64,000 nucleotides of DNA from assembly GCA_020205615.1 (NCBI GenBank), contig CM035151.1, positions 44,726,409 through 44,790,408 on the forward strand, read 5' to 3'. The notes beneath the pieces were generated by a model. The model was not told where the DNA came from and ran no database searches. It saw nothing but the letters and a program-made list of their open reading frames with translations. The DNA is from Panax quinquefolius (lineage: Eukaryota > Streptophyta > Magnoliopsida > Apiales > Araliaceae). The position numbers and the translations under genes were made by a program. Of this stretch, positions 30,896 through 43,323 are shown in pieces. The stretch's first letter is position 1; each line of letters opens with the position of its first letter.

Positions 30896-32154
30896 GGAAA
30901 ATGTTAAGCCGTCAAGAAGACTTAACCTCGCAACTTTGATGGCTTTACACCGCTACTATTCCCACCCACCACATTTGAAAATTCAATTGAGCATATTTCA
31001 CCAACCAAAAGTGGGGCCCACCAATTCTAGAATTTTCCACCAAATCATTTATAACCTAATTTACGAACAAGTCACCTCTTAAAATTCATAATAAATTATA
31101 CGCTCATCTTTAATCGGCTCAAAATTTGTGGACATATACTCAACTTATATATGTATAACATATCCAAAAATTACAACGATCCAACGGTTTGGATTAAATA
31201 TTATAACTCACACAATAAAGTCAGAATAACACCGATTTGATTTTTTAATACCTCCAATCCGGCAAAAATACAAATAAAACATCTCAAAGATTAATTCCTT
31301 CATTAATAACCACATAAATAAATCCATCATTTATATTCATATAAAATAAATATTTCCTTATCATATGAATCAATAATTAATTATTCACAAATAATATTAC
31401 GTAATCACATTTATGACAACCGTTGTTCCTGAAAGAGGGGCTTTCCAATAAGGATCTCTCCTTCTCGGTAATTAGGTGACCAAACCTCTCCTTAGACGTA
31501 ACTTTCTAGACATTGCCAATAATGTTATCTAATAATATTATTCAAATAATATGAATTATTGATCCGATAATGGGAAATACTTTGTCAAAGGACAATTATC
31601 AAACAACAATAATATAAAATACCAACGCAAAGAATTATTGAATCAATAAAATAAAATACCGAATAAGAATTCATCGTAACAATTATTGAGTAGTGCCTTC
31701 TTACGTAAGGATCAATAATTGATGCAATACCGTAGCTGTGCACTTCAACCACGCCAGACATCAGTATTTTAACCACCGGCATTCTAACAGTCTTAATTGG
31801 TAATAACTACGCGTTATTTATAACCACCCAAACTTTGTCGCTTTCCTCATCCAATCGCTTTTTTATGGGGCCCCACATATGGCGAGCCGTCAATACGAAT
31901 ATTCCCGACAGCGATTTAATATTCCACGACCAAAACGAATATTCCCAAACAAAAATGAATATTTTATAACCACTTGCTTATTTTGAAATATTTATGTATT
32001 TAACCCTTAACTATCCACATTAATCAAATCAACCCTTACTATTTCAAAATAATAAATAAAGGAAATTCCTTTTATTTAAAAAATTTCTGGTCTTACATAT
32101 CAGATCTGTAATTTTCGAGCCCCAAAATGTGCAATTATCGAAACTATATTTTCC

Positions 32155-32163
32155 TATAAATAG
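32155..32163 (+). promoter_or_regulatory. LTR TATA box
   Basis: TATAAATAG, in the context of 6130. Confidence 0.75.
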
Positions 32164-32324
32164 AAGCTCATTCTTCCTTCATTTCTCACCAATTCACAAA
32201 AACTTTAGAGCGATTATTATAGAGAGAAATTATAGAAAGAAGAAGAGAAGTCTACTACCTCACTATTCCAGTATCCAGTTTTTCTAAAGGTAGGGAGTAT
32301 TATTTCTTTCTTATCCATGAAGAG

Positions 32325-32690
32325 AACTTCATTATTCCATTCTTTATTATTCATTGGAATAACTTGTATACGCACGCTACCTATACTTGGTGAAATTCTT
32401 ACATTGTTCCATTCTTTATCATTACATTGGAACATCCTCATCATATGCGTTCTACTACCTTTAACTTCGTTCCGCCTTTATTATTATTCTCATGGAATAT
32501 CATGTATGCATCGTTTCTACATTCGATTTACGCCTTTATTATTCTCGTTGGAATATCCCATCTGCATGCGTTTTACGCCGGACCGATTCCGTTATTTATT
32601 ATTCATTGGAATAACTTTGCATGTCTTTGATCTATCGCATGCACTGGTGATTTCTTTTGTTATTCCATTCCTTATTATACTCGGTTGGTA
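32325..32690 (+). repeat. Tandem array downstream of TATA
   Basis: About six units homologous to 6300-6700; the unit near 32406-32438 again has arms TGTTCCA and TGGAACA. Confidence 0.85.
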
Positions 32691-33724
32691 AATGTTTTGA
32701 CTTCTATACTCCATGAAATTAGTGGAATATCCTTGATATTTGCGCTTCATCCAAAGATCTTTTCATGGAAATATTCTTCTCGAGCATTCTTGAATTTTAC
32801 TCTACAAAGCGAAGATCATGTTGACAATTTAGACGTTATTAGTTCTGGATAAATTAATTCTTGAACTTGTTTTATTGAATTCTTATATCATTGTCATCAT
32901 CCTCATGTTTATATTTTGTTGAAAGTCATCTGTGGCCTGTAGTGCATAGATGGAATTGGTATGATTATGACCAGGGATTATTCGGTGTAATCATGACTGT
33001 AATGTTACAAATGATGTGAAAAAAGTCCTCATTGGCCCATAGAGCATTGATGGACAGTTGTTGGCATGATCATGACCATTATTGAATACACAAATATTCT
33101 TGGCCCGTAGTGCATGGATAATTGTGGTCGTGATACTAAAGAATATCATTGGTAGTAGTGTGGGGGGTGATTCGATGATGTGGATTATTTATTAAGTCGA
33201 GTCCCAATGATAAAAGTGATGAAAAAAACCTTTTAAATCATAAAAGATAGTAGATTTTATTCTCTACTTGACTCTTTTAATGAATTGCTTGTTTATTTGC
33301 AGCTTAAACTTGATGGTTGTTATATTGTATCAGTTTAACACTATTGAAGGCTAACGATAATATATTCTGCATTATCTTAGTCATAATATTTCCTATTGGG
33401 CTAGTTGAGCTCACCCTTTTACTTTTATTGTTCTCTTCGTGAAATGAGAACGTAGCGAGGACTAGTCGGGGAACGGAGTGACTGGACGGATATGATAGCA
33501 TTAGTAGTCCTCACTATTCAAAGTGAAATAGTGAAAATAAATGTAATAATATTGAATTTGAGTTTGAATATTGCTGCAGACGACAATATTTGTATTAAAA
33601 CTCACGACTTATGTTTTGTCGTACTTTACCTTTACGGTTGTATAATTAAGTTGTATTTGTATTCTATACCATGTATTTGACGACTTCGTATCAGGTGATG
33701 TATACCTATTTTGGGGGCGTCACA

Positions 33725-33996
33725 AACCTGATCCAACTATCAAATAAATTTGCTTCAATTGCAACAAGCCAGGTCACTGGAAGAGGAACTGCAAGGATTA
33801 TCTTGCAGAACAAAAGCAGAAGAAGCTTGGAGAAGCTTCGAATCCTAATCAAGGTTTGTTTATGATTGAAATTAATTTTTCTAGAAGTCAATCTTCTATT
33901 TGGGTATTGGATACCGGCTGTGGTTCTCATACATGTAATAATATGCAGGGACTGGTCAGAAGTATAAAGCTGAGCAAGGATGAGGTCGTCCTATGA
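33725..33996 (+). pseudogene. gag: copia-1 gag 3' part and protease
   Basis: Continues 4944. It encodes an intact zinc knuckle (33751-33792, CFNCNKPGHWKRNC, CX2CX4HX4C), then KDYLAEQKQKKLGEA and the protease motif WVLDTGCGSHTC with D-T-G at 33910-33918. A TAA lies just upstream of the knuckle (about 33744-33746) and a TGA near 33994. In Ty1/copia elements protease precedes integrase in one polyprotein, as here. Confidence 0.87.
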
Positions 33997-35389
33997 GTGG
34001 AAAATGAAGCAAAGGTTGTTGCATTAGCTGTAGGGACTTATTGTTTAGCACTGCCTACGGGCAAGTTCATTAATTTAAATAATTGTTATTTAGTTTTAAA
34101 TATCATTAGAAACATTATTTCTATCTCTGTATTGGATATGGGTGGTTTTAACATTATAATAAAGAACAACAGTTGTTCTATTTATAATGATAATGTTTTA
34201 TATGGTGTTGGTAATTTGCGAAATGGACTTTATATACTTAACTTGCATGAAAATATAATTCAAATTGAACAAACTAAGAAAAGGAAAAGAGATGATGTTA
34301 ATTATATCTTCATGTGGCACTGTAGACTCGGTCATATTAATGAAACAAGATTATCCAAGTTGCATAAAGATGGGCTGCTAGAGCTATCGGATTATGAATC
34401 ATATCCAACTTGTGAATCTTGTCTCATGGGCAAAATGACTAAATCTCCTTTTAGTGGAAAAGGAGAAAGAGTTACAGAGTTATAAGCGTTGATACACATA
34501 GATGTATGTGGACCTATGACAACGAATGCACGAGGAGGGTAATCTTATTTTATTACATTCACTGACGATCACTCAAGATTTGGATATGTGTATTTAATGA
34601 AATACAAATCTGAATCATTTGAAAAGTTCAAAGAGTTCAGAAGTGAAGTAGAGAAGCAAACTGGTAAGAGTATTAAGATTCTTTGATCTGATCAAGGAGG
34701 AGAATACTTAAGTGGTGAGTTTCTCAATTGTCTCAAAGAAAATGGTATAATCTCACAATGGACTCCACCAGGGACGCCACAGATGAATGGTGTATCTGAA
34801 AGGAGAAATCGAACATTGTTGGACATGGTTCGATCCATGATGAGCTTTACCGACCTTCCAATTTTCTTCTGGAGATATGCCTAGAATCGGCTTGATACCT
34901 ACTTAACAAGGTATCTACAAAATCCGTCCACAAGATCCCATATGAGTTATGGACAGGGAGGAAACCAAATCTTAAGCATGTTAAGACTTGGGGTTGTCCA
35001 GCTTATGTCAAAAAGTTTGAAAACGATAAGCTACAGACTAGATCTGACAAATGTAGATTTGTGGGATACCCTAAAGAAACATCGGGGTATTATATCTATC
35101 ATCCAACTGATCAAAAGGTGTTTGTTGTGAAACATGCTGCCTTTTTGGAAAAGGAGTTTATCCTTGAAGGGGTCAGTGGGAGTAAGATATATCTTGAAGA
35201 GGTTCAAGAACCACAAAATACTACAGATCAAAGTGAGGTACCTAACCAAGTAGATATTCCTTCTGTACCACACCATATTCGTAAATCTGGAAGAGTACCG
35301 AAGATACCTGATAGGTATGGACTTGTCATAGGGGATGACGATGAGGTATGCATCATAGATGATGATGATCTATTGAATTACGAATAGGC
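33997..35389 (+). pseudogene. copia-1 integrase (broken)
   Basis: Protease tail, then the zinc-binding region HCRLGHINETRLSKLHKDGL ending CESCLMGKM (about 34320-34440), TAA at 34483-34485 (shared with copia-2), core start [15 protein letters not shown], a TGA at 34684-34686 in place of arginine before [12 protein letters not shown], then the glutamate region [20 protein letters not shown], and after a frameshift near 34880 the C-terminal region [20 protein letters not shown] and [13 protein letters not shown]. Copia-2 carries a better copy. Integrase would insert the cDNA. Confidence 0.87.
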
Positions 35390-36470
35390 TATGAGTAGTA
35401 AAGACTCAAAGAAGTGGCAAGAAGCCATGATATCCGAGATGGACTCCATGTATGAAAACCAAGTATGGACTTTGGTTTCACCACCTGAAGGCATTAAGCC
35501 TATTGGGTGTAAATGGGTCTTTAAAAGAAAGAAGACTGAGCAGACGGAAAAGTAGAGACCTATAAGGCCCGGCCGATCGGCCTCAAAAAGGTTTCAAACA
35601 AAGACAAGGAGTTTACTACGACGAAACCTTTTCACCAGTAGCAGTGCTCAAGTCCATTCAGATTTTGCTTGCGATTGCAGCTTACCATGACTACGAAATC
35701 TGGCAGATGGACGTGAAAATGGCCTTCCTCAATGGGAAACTTGAGGAGGATGTGTATATGATACAGCCAGAGGGATTTATTTTAAAGGTTGGAACAAATC
35801 AAGTCTGTAAGCTACAACGATCCATTTATGGATTGAAGAAAGCTTCTCGTAGGTGGAATATCCGTTTTGATGAGACAATCAAAAGTTTGATTTTATCAAA
35901 AATGAGGATGAACCATGTGTGTACAAGAAGGTTAGTGGAAGCGCTATTTCATTCCTCATATTATATGTTGATGATATATTACTGATAGGGAATGATATTC
36001 CTATGCTACAATCAATTAAAATCTAGTTATCTAAACACTTCTCCATGAAGGACTTGGGAGAAGTATCCTATATTTTGGGGATAAAGATCTATAGAGATAG
36101 ATCTAAAAGGATGTTTGGCTTATCCCAAGGAACGTACATTGACTCGATGCTAAAGAAGTTTAGCATGGAAGATTCCAAAAGAGGTCTCATGCCGATGAGC
36201 CATGGAATACATCTCTCTAAGAAACAGGCCCCAAAGACACTGAAGAGAGAGACAGTATGAGTAAGATTCCTTATGCTTCAAAGAATAGGATCTATCATGT
36301 ACTGCAGATGATATGTACTAGCCTGGATGTCGCTCATGCACTTAGTGTAACAAGCAGATATCAGTCGAATTCAGGAGAAGAACACTGGAAGGCAGTGAAA
36401 AATATCTTAAAGTACTTAAGAAGAACTAAGGATGTATTTCTTATCTACGGTGGGTCTGAATTATAACTCG
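35390..36470 (+). pseudogene. copia-1 reverse transcriptase (broken)
   Basis: Readable blocks: CKWVFKRK, DYDETFSPVA-like, IAAYHDYEIWQMDVKMAFLN and GKLEEDVYMIQPEGF (35644-35790), CKLQRSIYGLKKASRRWN, then the catalytic Y-V-D-D at 35964-35975, MKDLGEVSYILGIKIYRD (36045) and the C-terminal MICTSLDVAHALSV. Frameshifts lie near 35545, 35890 and 36240. The copy-2 counterpart is 49404-50520. Confidence 0.88.
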
Positions 36471-36866
36471 AGGGCTTCACAGACTCAAATTTTCAAACAG
36501 ACCAAGATGACAGTAAATCCGTTTCGGGGAATGTGTTTACCTTAAACGGTGGCGCAGTGAGTTAGAAGAGTTTCAAACAATAAACGATTCTTTGATTCGG
36601 TGATAGAGGCGTAAGTACATAGTCGCAAGTGAAGGCGCAAAGGAAGCTGTTTGGATGAAAAGTTCATTACCGAACTTGGTGTGGTTCCTAGCATTACAGG
36701 ACTAGTACCTTTATTCTGTGACAACACCGGAGCTGTTGCGCAGGCTAAGGAACCCAGGTCTCATCAGAAATTCAAACACGTGTTGCGGCGGTTTCATTTG
36801 ATCAGAGAGATCATTGAAAGAGGAGACGTCACCCTGGAGCGTGTGGACTCTCAAGATAATATTGCA
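36471..36866 (+). pseudogene. copia-1 RNase H (broken), 5' part
   Basis: GFTDSNFQTDQD (first catalytic aspartate), a TAG at 36563-36565 replacing the tryptophan of SWKS (shared with copia-2 at 50625-50627), a degraded TEAEYIAASEAAKE region at 36600-36650, then CDNTGAVAQAKEPRSHQ and HLIREIIERGDVTLERVDSQ. The gene is cut after TTGCA (36862-36866) by a solo LTR and continues at 39935. Confidence 0.87.
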
Positions 36867-37554
36867 TGTAAAATCCCAAATTTTACGAATAAAGATTTAA
36901 TTTTCTTGAAATATTTTTTTTCAAAATTATGGTGTGGATTTGAGATAATGTTATAGTTGTGGGTAATATTTATAAATTTTGAAAATTATGCAAGTTGTTG
37001 TATGATATTCGATTGGTCGGGGAATATTCTTTTTGTCGGAGAATATTCGTACGATGGTACAATAATTGGTGGACCCCACAATAGAATTATTGTCGGATTG
37101 AGAAAATGACAAAAATATTTTATAAAAATAACTAGAAGTTTACCATTAAAACTGCTGAACTACTCTTGTAGTAAAGTATAATAATACTGCTGTGGTTTGC
37201 ATAAGAGCACTACCAGATTGATTATTGATGCTTATGTGAGAAGTCACCGCTTTTGTTCAATTATTGTTACAGTAATTGTTTCATAGTATTTCACGTTATT
37301 TGATTCAATTATTATCGATATTTTATATATTATTAAATCAATAATTAAGAAGACGAAGTTATTAATATTATTATTTGCAATATTAACGATGTCTGAAGTT
37401 CATCGAGGAAAGGTTTGGTCACTAATTACGCCGTCGATAGGGAGACTTCCTTATTGAAAGCCCTCTTTCCGGGAACGACACAATCGATTAATATTGTGAA
37501 TTATAATAATGGTGATAAATTTTGTTTTATTATTATAAATTTAATAAAATAGAA

Positions 37555-38010
37555 ATTTTTTTATATAAAACATAATACTTTTTATAAAATTTTGTTTTAT
37601 TTGATTATAAATAGAATATATTATATTTTATTATGCATAGTGTTTACATAGTTTCACTGATAGTATTTGCGTAGTAAAATCTTTTTATATAAAATAGAAT
37701 ACTTTTATAAAGTTATTTGTTTTATTAGATTTTAAATAAAATATATTATATTTTATTATGCATAGTGTTTGATATAGGCTCTGCATAGTATTTGCATAGT
37801 AAATTTTTTTAAATAAAATGTAATACTTTTATAAAGTTATTTGTTTTATTAGATTTTAAATAAAATATATTATATTTTATTATGCATAGTATTTTGCATA
37901 AGACTACATAGTGTTTTCAGATAGTAAAACTTTTTATATAAAATGTAATACTTTTTATAAAGTTTTGTTTTATTTGATTATAAATAGAATATATTATATT
38001 TTATTGCGTA
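37555..38010 (+). repeat. About 124-bp tandem repeat upstream of TATA
   Basis: The phrase ATATTATATTTTATTATGCA recurs with TGCATAG at 37634, 37759 and 37883 and TGCGTAG at 38005 (periods 125, 124, 122). Each unit also contains TTATATAAAA and TTTATAAAGTTAT. A related array is at 53520-53870. Confidence 0.88.
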
Positions 38011-38038
38011 GTGCAACATAGTATCCTTTTCATTCTCC

Positions 38039-38047
38039 TATAAATAG
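38039..38047 (+). promoter_or_regulatory. LTR TATA box
   Basis: TATAAATAG followed by GATGCTCAG; starts about 30 bp after the end of the tandem array. Confidence 0.75.
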
Positions 38048-38269
38048 GATGCTCAGTTAAAATTGAAAATCACACCAGAAATTCAGAGAATTCTTCTTCT
38101 ATAATCTTGAGCGTGTTTCTTTAGAGTTTAAGAAAGTTTTGAGCGTAGAAAATAGTGCAAGTTTTCTTCAAGTATATCTCCGCCCTACCGTCGGAATACT
38201 CTTCTTTTTAAGGTAAGGGGTATTATTCTTTCGTATTCATGAAGAGAGTTATTTTCTTTCAATACTTGT

Positions 38270-38800
38270 AAGGGTTGTTATTCCATTCTTTAATATTATG
38301 TTGGAATAACATGTCAATATGGATTACCGCATAAATGGTGAAATTCTTCTGTTATTCCATTCTTTATTATTTTATTGGAATAACTTGTCTGTGCGGTTTA
38401 TCGCATGCCTGGTGAATTATGTTGTTATTCCATTCTTTATTATTTTGTTGGAATAACCTGTCTGTGCGGTCTATCTCATGCATGATGAATTCTGTTGTTA
38501 TTCCATTCTTTATTATTCTATTGGAACATCCTCAGATGTAAAAGCGGATTACGCATGACCAGTTCCATTCTTTAATATTCTCATTGGAATATCCTCGCAT
38601 GCATTTGGATTCGCATGACTGGTTCCATTCTTTAATATTATGTTGAATATCACATGCATGCGGATTACGCGTGACTTGTTCTATTATTTATTATTATATT
38701 GAATAACTCGTCTGCGCGGCACATCGCATACATGGTGAAATTCTTCTATTATTCGATTATTTATTATTCTGTTGAAATGATCTGTCTACGTGGATTACCG
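38270..38800 (+). repeat. Tandem array downstream of TATA
   Basis: About eight units. The first three have perfect GTTATTCCA/TGGAATAAC arms (38277, 38349, 38423); the first extends to ten base pairs (TGTTATTCCA/TGGAATAACA). Inner units have GTTCCA with TGGAATATC. Confidence 0.88.
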
Positions 38801-39934
38801 CATGGCGGGCGAAAATTCATTTGCAGTTTCATATATTCTATTATACTCAGTTGGTTAAAGTTTTGGCTTCTATTCTCAATGAAATTAGTAGAATATCATG
38901 GATATTTGCGTTTCATCCAGTATCTTTTCATGGAAATATTCTTATGAGCATTCTTGAATTTTACTCCACAAAGCAGTATCATGTTTACAATTTGGACGTT
39001 ATTGGTTCCTGGATAAATTATTTTATAAATCTTTAAAATTTATTCTTGAACTTATTTTATTGAATTGTCATCATCCTCATGCTTATATTATGTTAAAAGT
39101 CATCTGTCGCCTGTAGTGCATAGATGGACTTAGTATGATTATGACCAGAAATTATTCGGTATAATCATGACCGTAATGTTATAAATGATGTAAAAAAAGT
39201 CCTCATTGGCCCGTAGTGTATTGATGGACAGTTTTTGGTATGATTATGACTATGGATTCTCTTCGGCCAAGGGTGGAAAGATAAATTATTTTATGGCATG
39301 ATCAGGACCGTTGATGAAAACACGATTATCTTTGGCCCGTAGTGCATGGATAATTCGTGGTCGTGATACTAAAGAATATCCTTGGCATGTAGTGTAGATG
39401 ATTTAATGATGTGGATTATTTATTGTCGAGTCTCGCCGATAAAAGTGATGAAAAAAACCTTTTAAATCATAGAAGATAGTAGATTTTATGCTCTACTTGA
39501 CTCTTCTAATGGATTGCTTATTCCGCTGCAGTTGTTGATCTAAAACTTGTTGTCTATTATATTCTATCAGTTGTTATACTGTTGAAGGTTAAGGATAATT
39601 TATTCTGCATTATCGTAGTCATAATATTTCTTACTGGGCTAGTTGAGCTCACCCTTTCTTTCAATGTTCTCTTCAGAAAATGAGAATATACCTGAGACTA
39701 GTTGGGAAATGGATTGACGGTCCAGATGGTTGCATTAGTAGTCCTCACTATTCTGTGAAATAGTGTGATAATAAATGTATTGAAGACTTATTTTGAGTTT
39801 GAATACTGTCTAGAAGACAATATTTGTATTAAAACTCACAGCTCATGTTGTATATTTAAGTTTGTATTTGTATTCTGTACCATGTATTTGGCGACTCAGA
39901 ATAGGTGATGTATACCTATTTTGGGGGCTTCACA

Positions 39935-40026
39935 TTGCAGATCCATTTACTAAAGCGTTAACACAACAAAAGTTTGATCGTCATTTAGAGAAGATGGGTA
40001 TGAGATACCACAACGATTGGCTTTAG
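39935..40026 (+). pseudogene. copia-1 pol C-terminus
   Basis: After TTGCA the frame continues DPFTKALTQQKFDRHLEKMG and MRYHNDWL-stop, the usual end of Ty1/copia pol. The stop is followed closely by the polypurine tract. Confidence 0.88.
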
Positions 40027-40030
40027 TACA

Positions 40031-40040
40031 AGTGGGAGAT
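40031..40040 (+). other. Copia polypurine tract
   Basis: AGTGGGAGAT directly before the TG that opens the LTR; it primes plus-strand synthesis. The copia-2 counterpart at 54331 reads AGTGGGATAT. Confidence 0.85.
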
Positions 40041-41891
40041 TGAAAGTAGTATGCATACAAGCCAATCATGTATGATGATATAGCATATATACTTTGTAAT
40101 CAATCTTATTTATTTATTAATAAAAGAATTATTTATTGAATTATTTATTAAAGGCATTTATTATCTACATGGTGCTGTTTTGATAATATGTGATAAACTC
40201 ATAGTTTTAAGCAATGTTTTTAGAATCATAATGAGATCATGCTAATGAAATCTAAATTCTTAGATAGCTTAAAACTAAAATGTTCCCAATCAATGGATTA
40301 CTAAAAAGGAGATTAGTGAATCCGGATATATTGGTACGTACGTTGCTTGCTCATTGGATGAGGATGATTGTTCTCATGATCATTTGTGTGGAGACACTAA
40401 AGAAAATATGTAGGTGCTTATTAGAGAATAAGTTCACTGAACGTGACTCGCTAAGGAATACCTAATGGAGTTTTACTTTCATTCATAGGATTCCTCAGTA
40501 GTGATAATAATCTGAAAAATGATCCTTAGACTTGGGATCATCATAGTATCTTATATATAATGAATTACACTTTGACTTATTCCTTAAGACTCTTAGAATA
40601 TATCAAAGGGTATACTTGGGTGTAATAAGTTATATATGAAGATAATGAATGATCAATAAAGAATCTACCACTTCTAGTAAAAGAAAAGAAATGTCCTATG
40701 TGATTCGATAAATGACAACCCAAGAATCCTTGGCCAAGGTGGAATGAAATTAGAAAGTAGTTTCTAATTTGCATTATTAGAAGTTGTGCATTTAGGAATC
40801 GAAATACATATAATTAAATAAAATAAGACTTGACAGTAATTCCATGTTTTATATTTAATTGGGACATTGTATGGTGGAATGATTGAATTGTACGGTAACT
40901 ATTAACTCAAAGATTCTTTTATGATTAATGTTGAAATCTATATTATCTAAAAAGTCGTTGATCCTGTGGAGGTTTATCCCTATTGTAGAATAAATATTAT
41001 TCATTTAAATAAATTAATCGTTTAATTTATTTATTTAAATAAGATTAAATTGTTCTAATTGATTTATTCACAACCTTTAATATGGAAAACCTAAAGGTAC
41101 AATTATAAAAGGAAGAATAATTTTTTAGAAGTTAATGGCATAATCGTAATAATATGTTAAGTATATTTAATTTAATCTATGGTGATAGGATAAATTAAAT
41201 AGCGTAATATTTATTATTTTAAAATATTAAATATAAATTAATAAGAGAGTCTTATTAATATTATTACAATTATTATTATTTTAATTTCTAAAAGAGTTTA
41301 AGAATTAATTTAATATAAGTATTTCATTTATTCCTAATAGGATTAGGAGGAAAATTAGTTAAATGAGTTTAATTAATTATCCCTAATAGGATTAGTGGAG
41401 CCCATTTAATTAAAAGAGTTTAATTAAATAAATAATACCTTATTTTAATTAAATACGGTTACACGATATCTTTATAAGAGGAGTCTTATATCAGATATCA
41501 AAGATAAGTAATTCCAATAGTTGAAGAGTATGCCCCCTTTTTCTATAGAGATAAGAAAAAGCTGCGTCAACCAATACACCATTCTTGTTGAAAATTATTC
41601 TTCCTCGGTGGATCACCTCTGAGCCATACACTTTGGGTGGTAACATTGATCGAAAAGAAAGAATCTACCCTTAGATTCAAGGAGATAACGGAAAAGTAGG
41701 AGGTGAACCAAGATTGTAGGGCTCGATTCATGCTGTATGATTCCATAACTTCTTATTCTTCGTTTTAATTAATAATATGCATAAAGGATGATCCGGGTAA
41801 TTGGTTTGTGAAAAATTTTAAAATCTGATTTTATTTTGCTTCCGCTATTTTTGTAATTTGATTGCTACTTTGATTTTTACAAAACCTTACA
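40041..41891 (+). repeat. Copia LTR shared between copia-1 and copia-2
   Basis: TGAAAGTAGTATGC to CCTTACA, about 1.85 kb. It follows the copia-1 polypurine tract and precedes a second primer-binding site, so it serves as 3' LTR of copia-1 and 5' LTR of copia-2. Compared with 54341-56538 it lacks about 350 bp near 40330-40390. Contains a TATA-like TTTATAAG inside a near-palindrome (41465-41499). Confidence 0.92.
41465..41499 (+). promoter_or_regulatory. TATA-like box inside an inverted repeat
   Basis: Arms GATATCTTTATAAGA and TCTTATATCAGATATC around GGAG. The third copia LTR has the same structure at 56105-56139. TTTATAAG is the best TATA candidate of this LTR. Confidence 0.5.
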
Positions 41892-41892
41892 A

Positions 41893-41905
41893 TGGTATCA
41901 GAGCC
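41893..41905 (+). other. Primer-binding site of copia-2
   Basis: TGGTATCAGAGCC, identical to 2367-2379. Confidence 0.93.
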
Positions 41906-42224
41906 AAACTTTATGCGAATTATTAATTATTTATTATTCCATATATGTATGAGTATGTATTTTGAATAATTTATTGGGCATTTTTTTTGTTGTATAAAAT
42001 TACTATTTTTGAAAAAAAAACATTAACGAAATCTGTTTTTAAAACTTTTTTTGATTTTGTTAAGTCCGTAACTGACTTTATTTTTCAAAAACGAATCATG
42101 ATTCCTTCGGTAATAGTATTATATATTTATATGTATGATATTGGAAATATCCTGCATGTTAACAAGTAACAGGAGTCGGGAGATTCACGTTTTTCAATTA
42201 GTGGGGTAACAGGAGATATCCTGC

Positions 42225-42435
42225 ATGTTAGTACTATTATAAATATATAATATGTTAGTACTTATAAATATATAATATGGTAGTACTAATATATCTCATG
42301 TTAGTACTATTATAAATATATAATATGTTAGTACTTATAAATATATAATATGGTAGTACTAATATATATATATATATATATATAATCTGTTAGTACTAAT
42401 ATATATTACCGAACAGTTAATATCCAGCGTACGGT

Positions 42436-42483
<48 letters not shown>
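42225..42483 (+). repeat. Tandem ATAATATG-TTAGTACT repeats and TA runs
   Basis: GTTAGTACTATTATAAATAT and shorter forms alternate at least five times, followed by two TA runs. Absent at this size in copia-1; the copia-3 fragment enters the same phrase at 56877. Confidence 0.85.
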
Positions 42484-42487
<4 letters not shown>

Positions 42488-43128
42488 AATAATTTTATAA
42501 TTAAAATAAAGAGTTTATTTTAATCTTAAAATTGGATTTCATGTAATTTAAAAAATTGCCCATTAAATGATACTCATATATATATGGAATGATTTTAATT
42601 CATAAGATGAATATTTTATTTATTGATACATATGATGATATGTATGATAATAAATGAGACTGATTATGAACTATTGACCAATGTGATTGGATTTATTTTG
42701 GTTAGATGTTTGAATGAATGGATTTTATTAAATGGGGTTTGCGTGCCTCGTCTTTTCTAGTTTTCTTCTTGATGTAAATTCTATCTCTCTCCAATGTACT
42801 TCTCCTTGACTGCTGATCAATGTTTCTATTTAAATTAAATAGTTTATGTAATATGATTAGTTAGAATTTTTTTTTTAAGAACCGGCGATCAAGGAGCAAG
42901 GAGAGTTCGAAGACCCGTTTGTAATGGAGTCCGGGTTTAAATGTAATAGTTATATTTAAATGTTTATTCTTGCACCCTAGGGTTTGACCTTTTGGTTCAC
43001 TTAGAACCAAACTAGAATAAAAGTCCATAATCAATCCGGGTAGAATATAGTATTCAATATGTGCATGTTAGTATTATATATATTATATATTATGCAAACA
43101 TGATTCGCATGTTTAATAATATGACGCG

Positions 43129-43130
<2 letters not shown>

Positions 43131-43180
<50 letters not shown>
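43131..43180. repeat. (TA)n microsatellite
   Basis: Counterpart of 3386-3426, longer here. Confidence 0.95.
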
Positions 43181-43183
<3 letters not shown>

Positions 43184-43323
43184 CATGCGCATTAAACAAA
43201 GATGAGACAAATAATAACAAATCTCTCAAAATTTTATATATTAAAGTCTTAAGCGTTCAAAGATATTTAGAATATCGAACGTCATTTCAAAGCATGATAA
43301 AATTAATAGAGTATCAAATATTT

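Larger units (their letters stand above)
29471..32097 (-). repeat. Gypsy-II 5' LTR
   Basis: Complete minus-strand LTR of about 2.6 kb, from TATGACGCCCC (3' end) to TTACA (5' end, TGTAAGACC). It matches 14569-16674 plus 24957-25455 along its length, which proves the pairing. TATA at 30887; GCC...GTGCAAAGATGAA array at 30010-30235; GAATAGTA repeats at 30465-30615; palindrome CTTACGTAAG near 31702. The flank after it (TATCA) is the altered target duplication of TATTG at 14564. Confidence 0.88.
32098..33724 (+). repeat. Gypsy LTR, right part (continues 13435-14568)
   Basis: After the target duplication TATCA (32098-32102) the text resumes as CTGTAATTTTCGAGCCCC, matching 6078 onward. TATA at 32155, hairpin-unit array about 32325-32690, GTAGTGCA motifs, TGAGCTCA block near 33406, LTR end GGGGGCGTCACA at 33724. 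It is followed by AACCT (33725-33729), the right target duplication, and copia gag. Confidence 0.88.
36867..39934 (+). repeat. Solo gypsy LTR in copia-1 RNase H
   Basis: TGTAAAATCCC to GGGGGCTTCACA, about 3.07 kb, flanked by perfect TTGCA target duplications (36862-36866 and 39935-39939). No internal region, so it is a solo LTR left by LTR-LTR recombination. TATA at 38039, four approximately 124-bp repeats upstream, hairpin-unit array 38270-38800 downstream, TGAGCTCA block near 39644. Confidence 0.93.
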
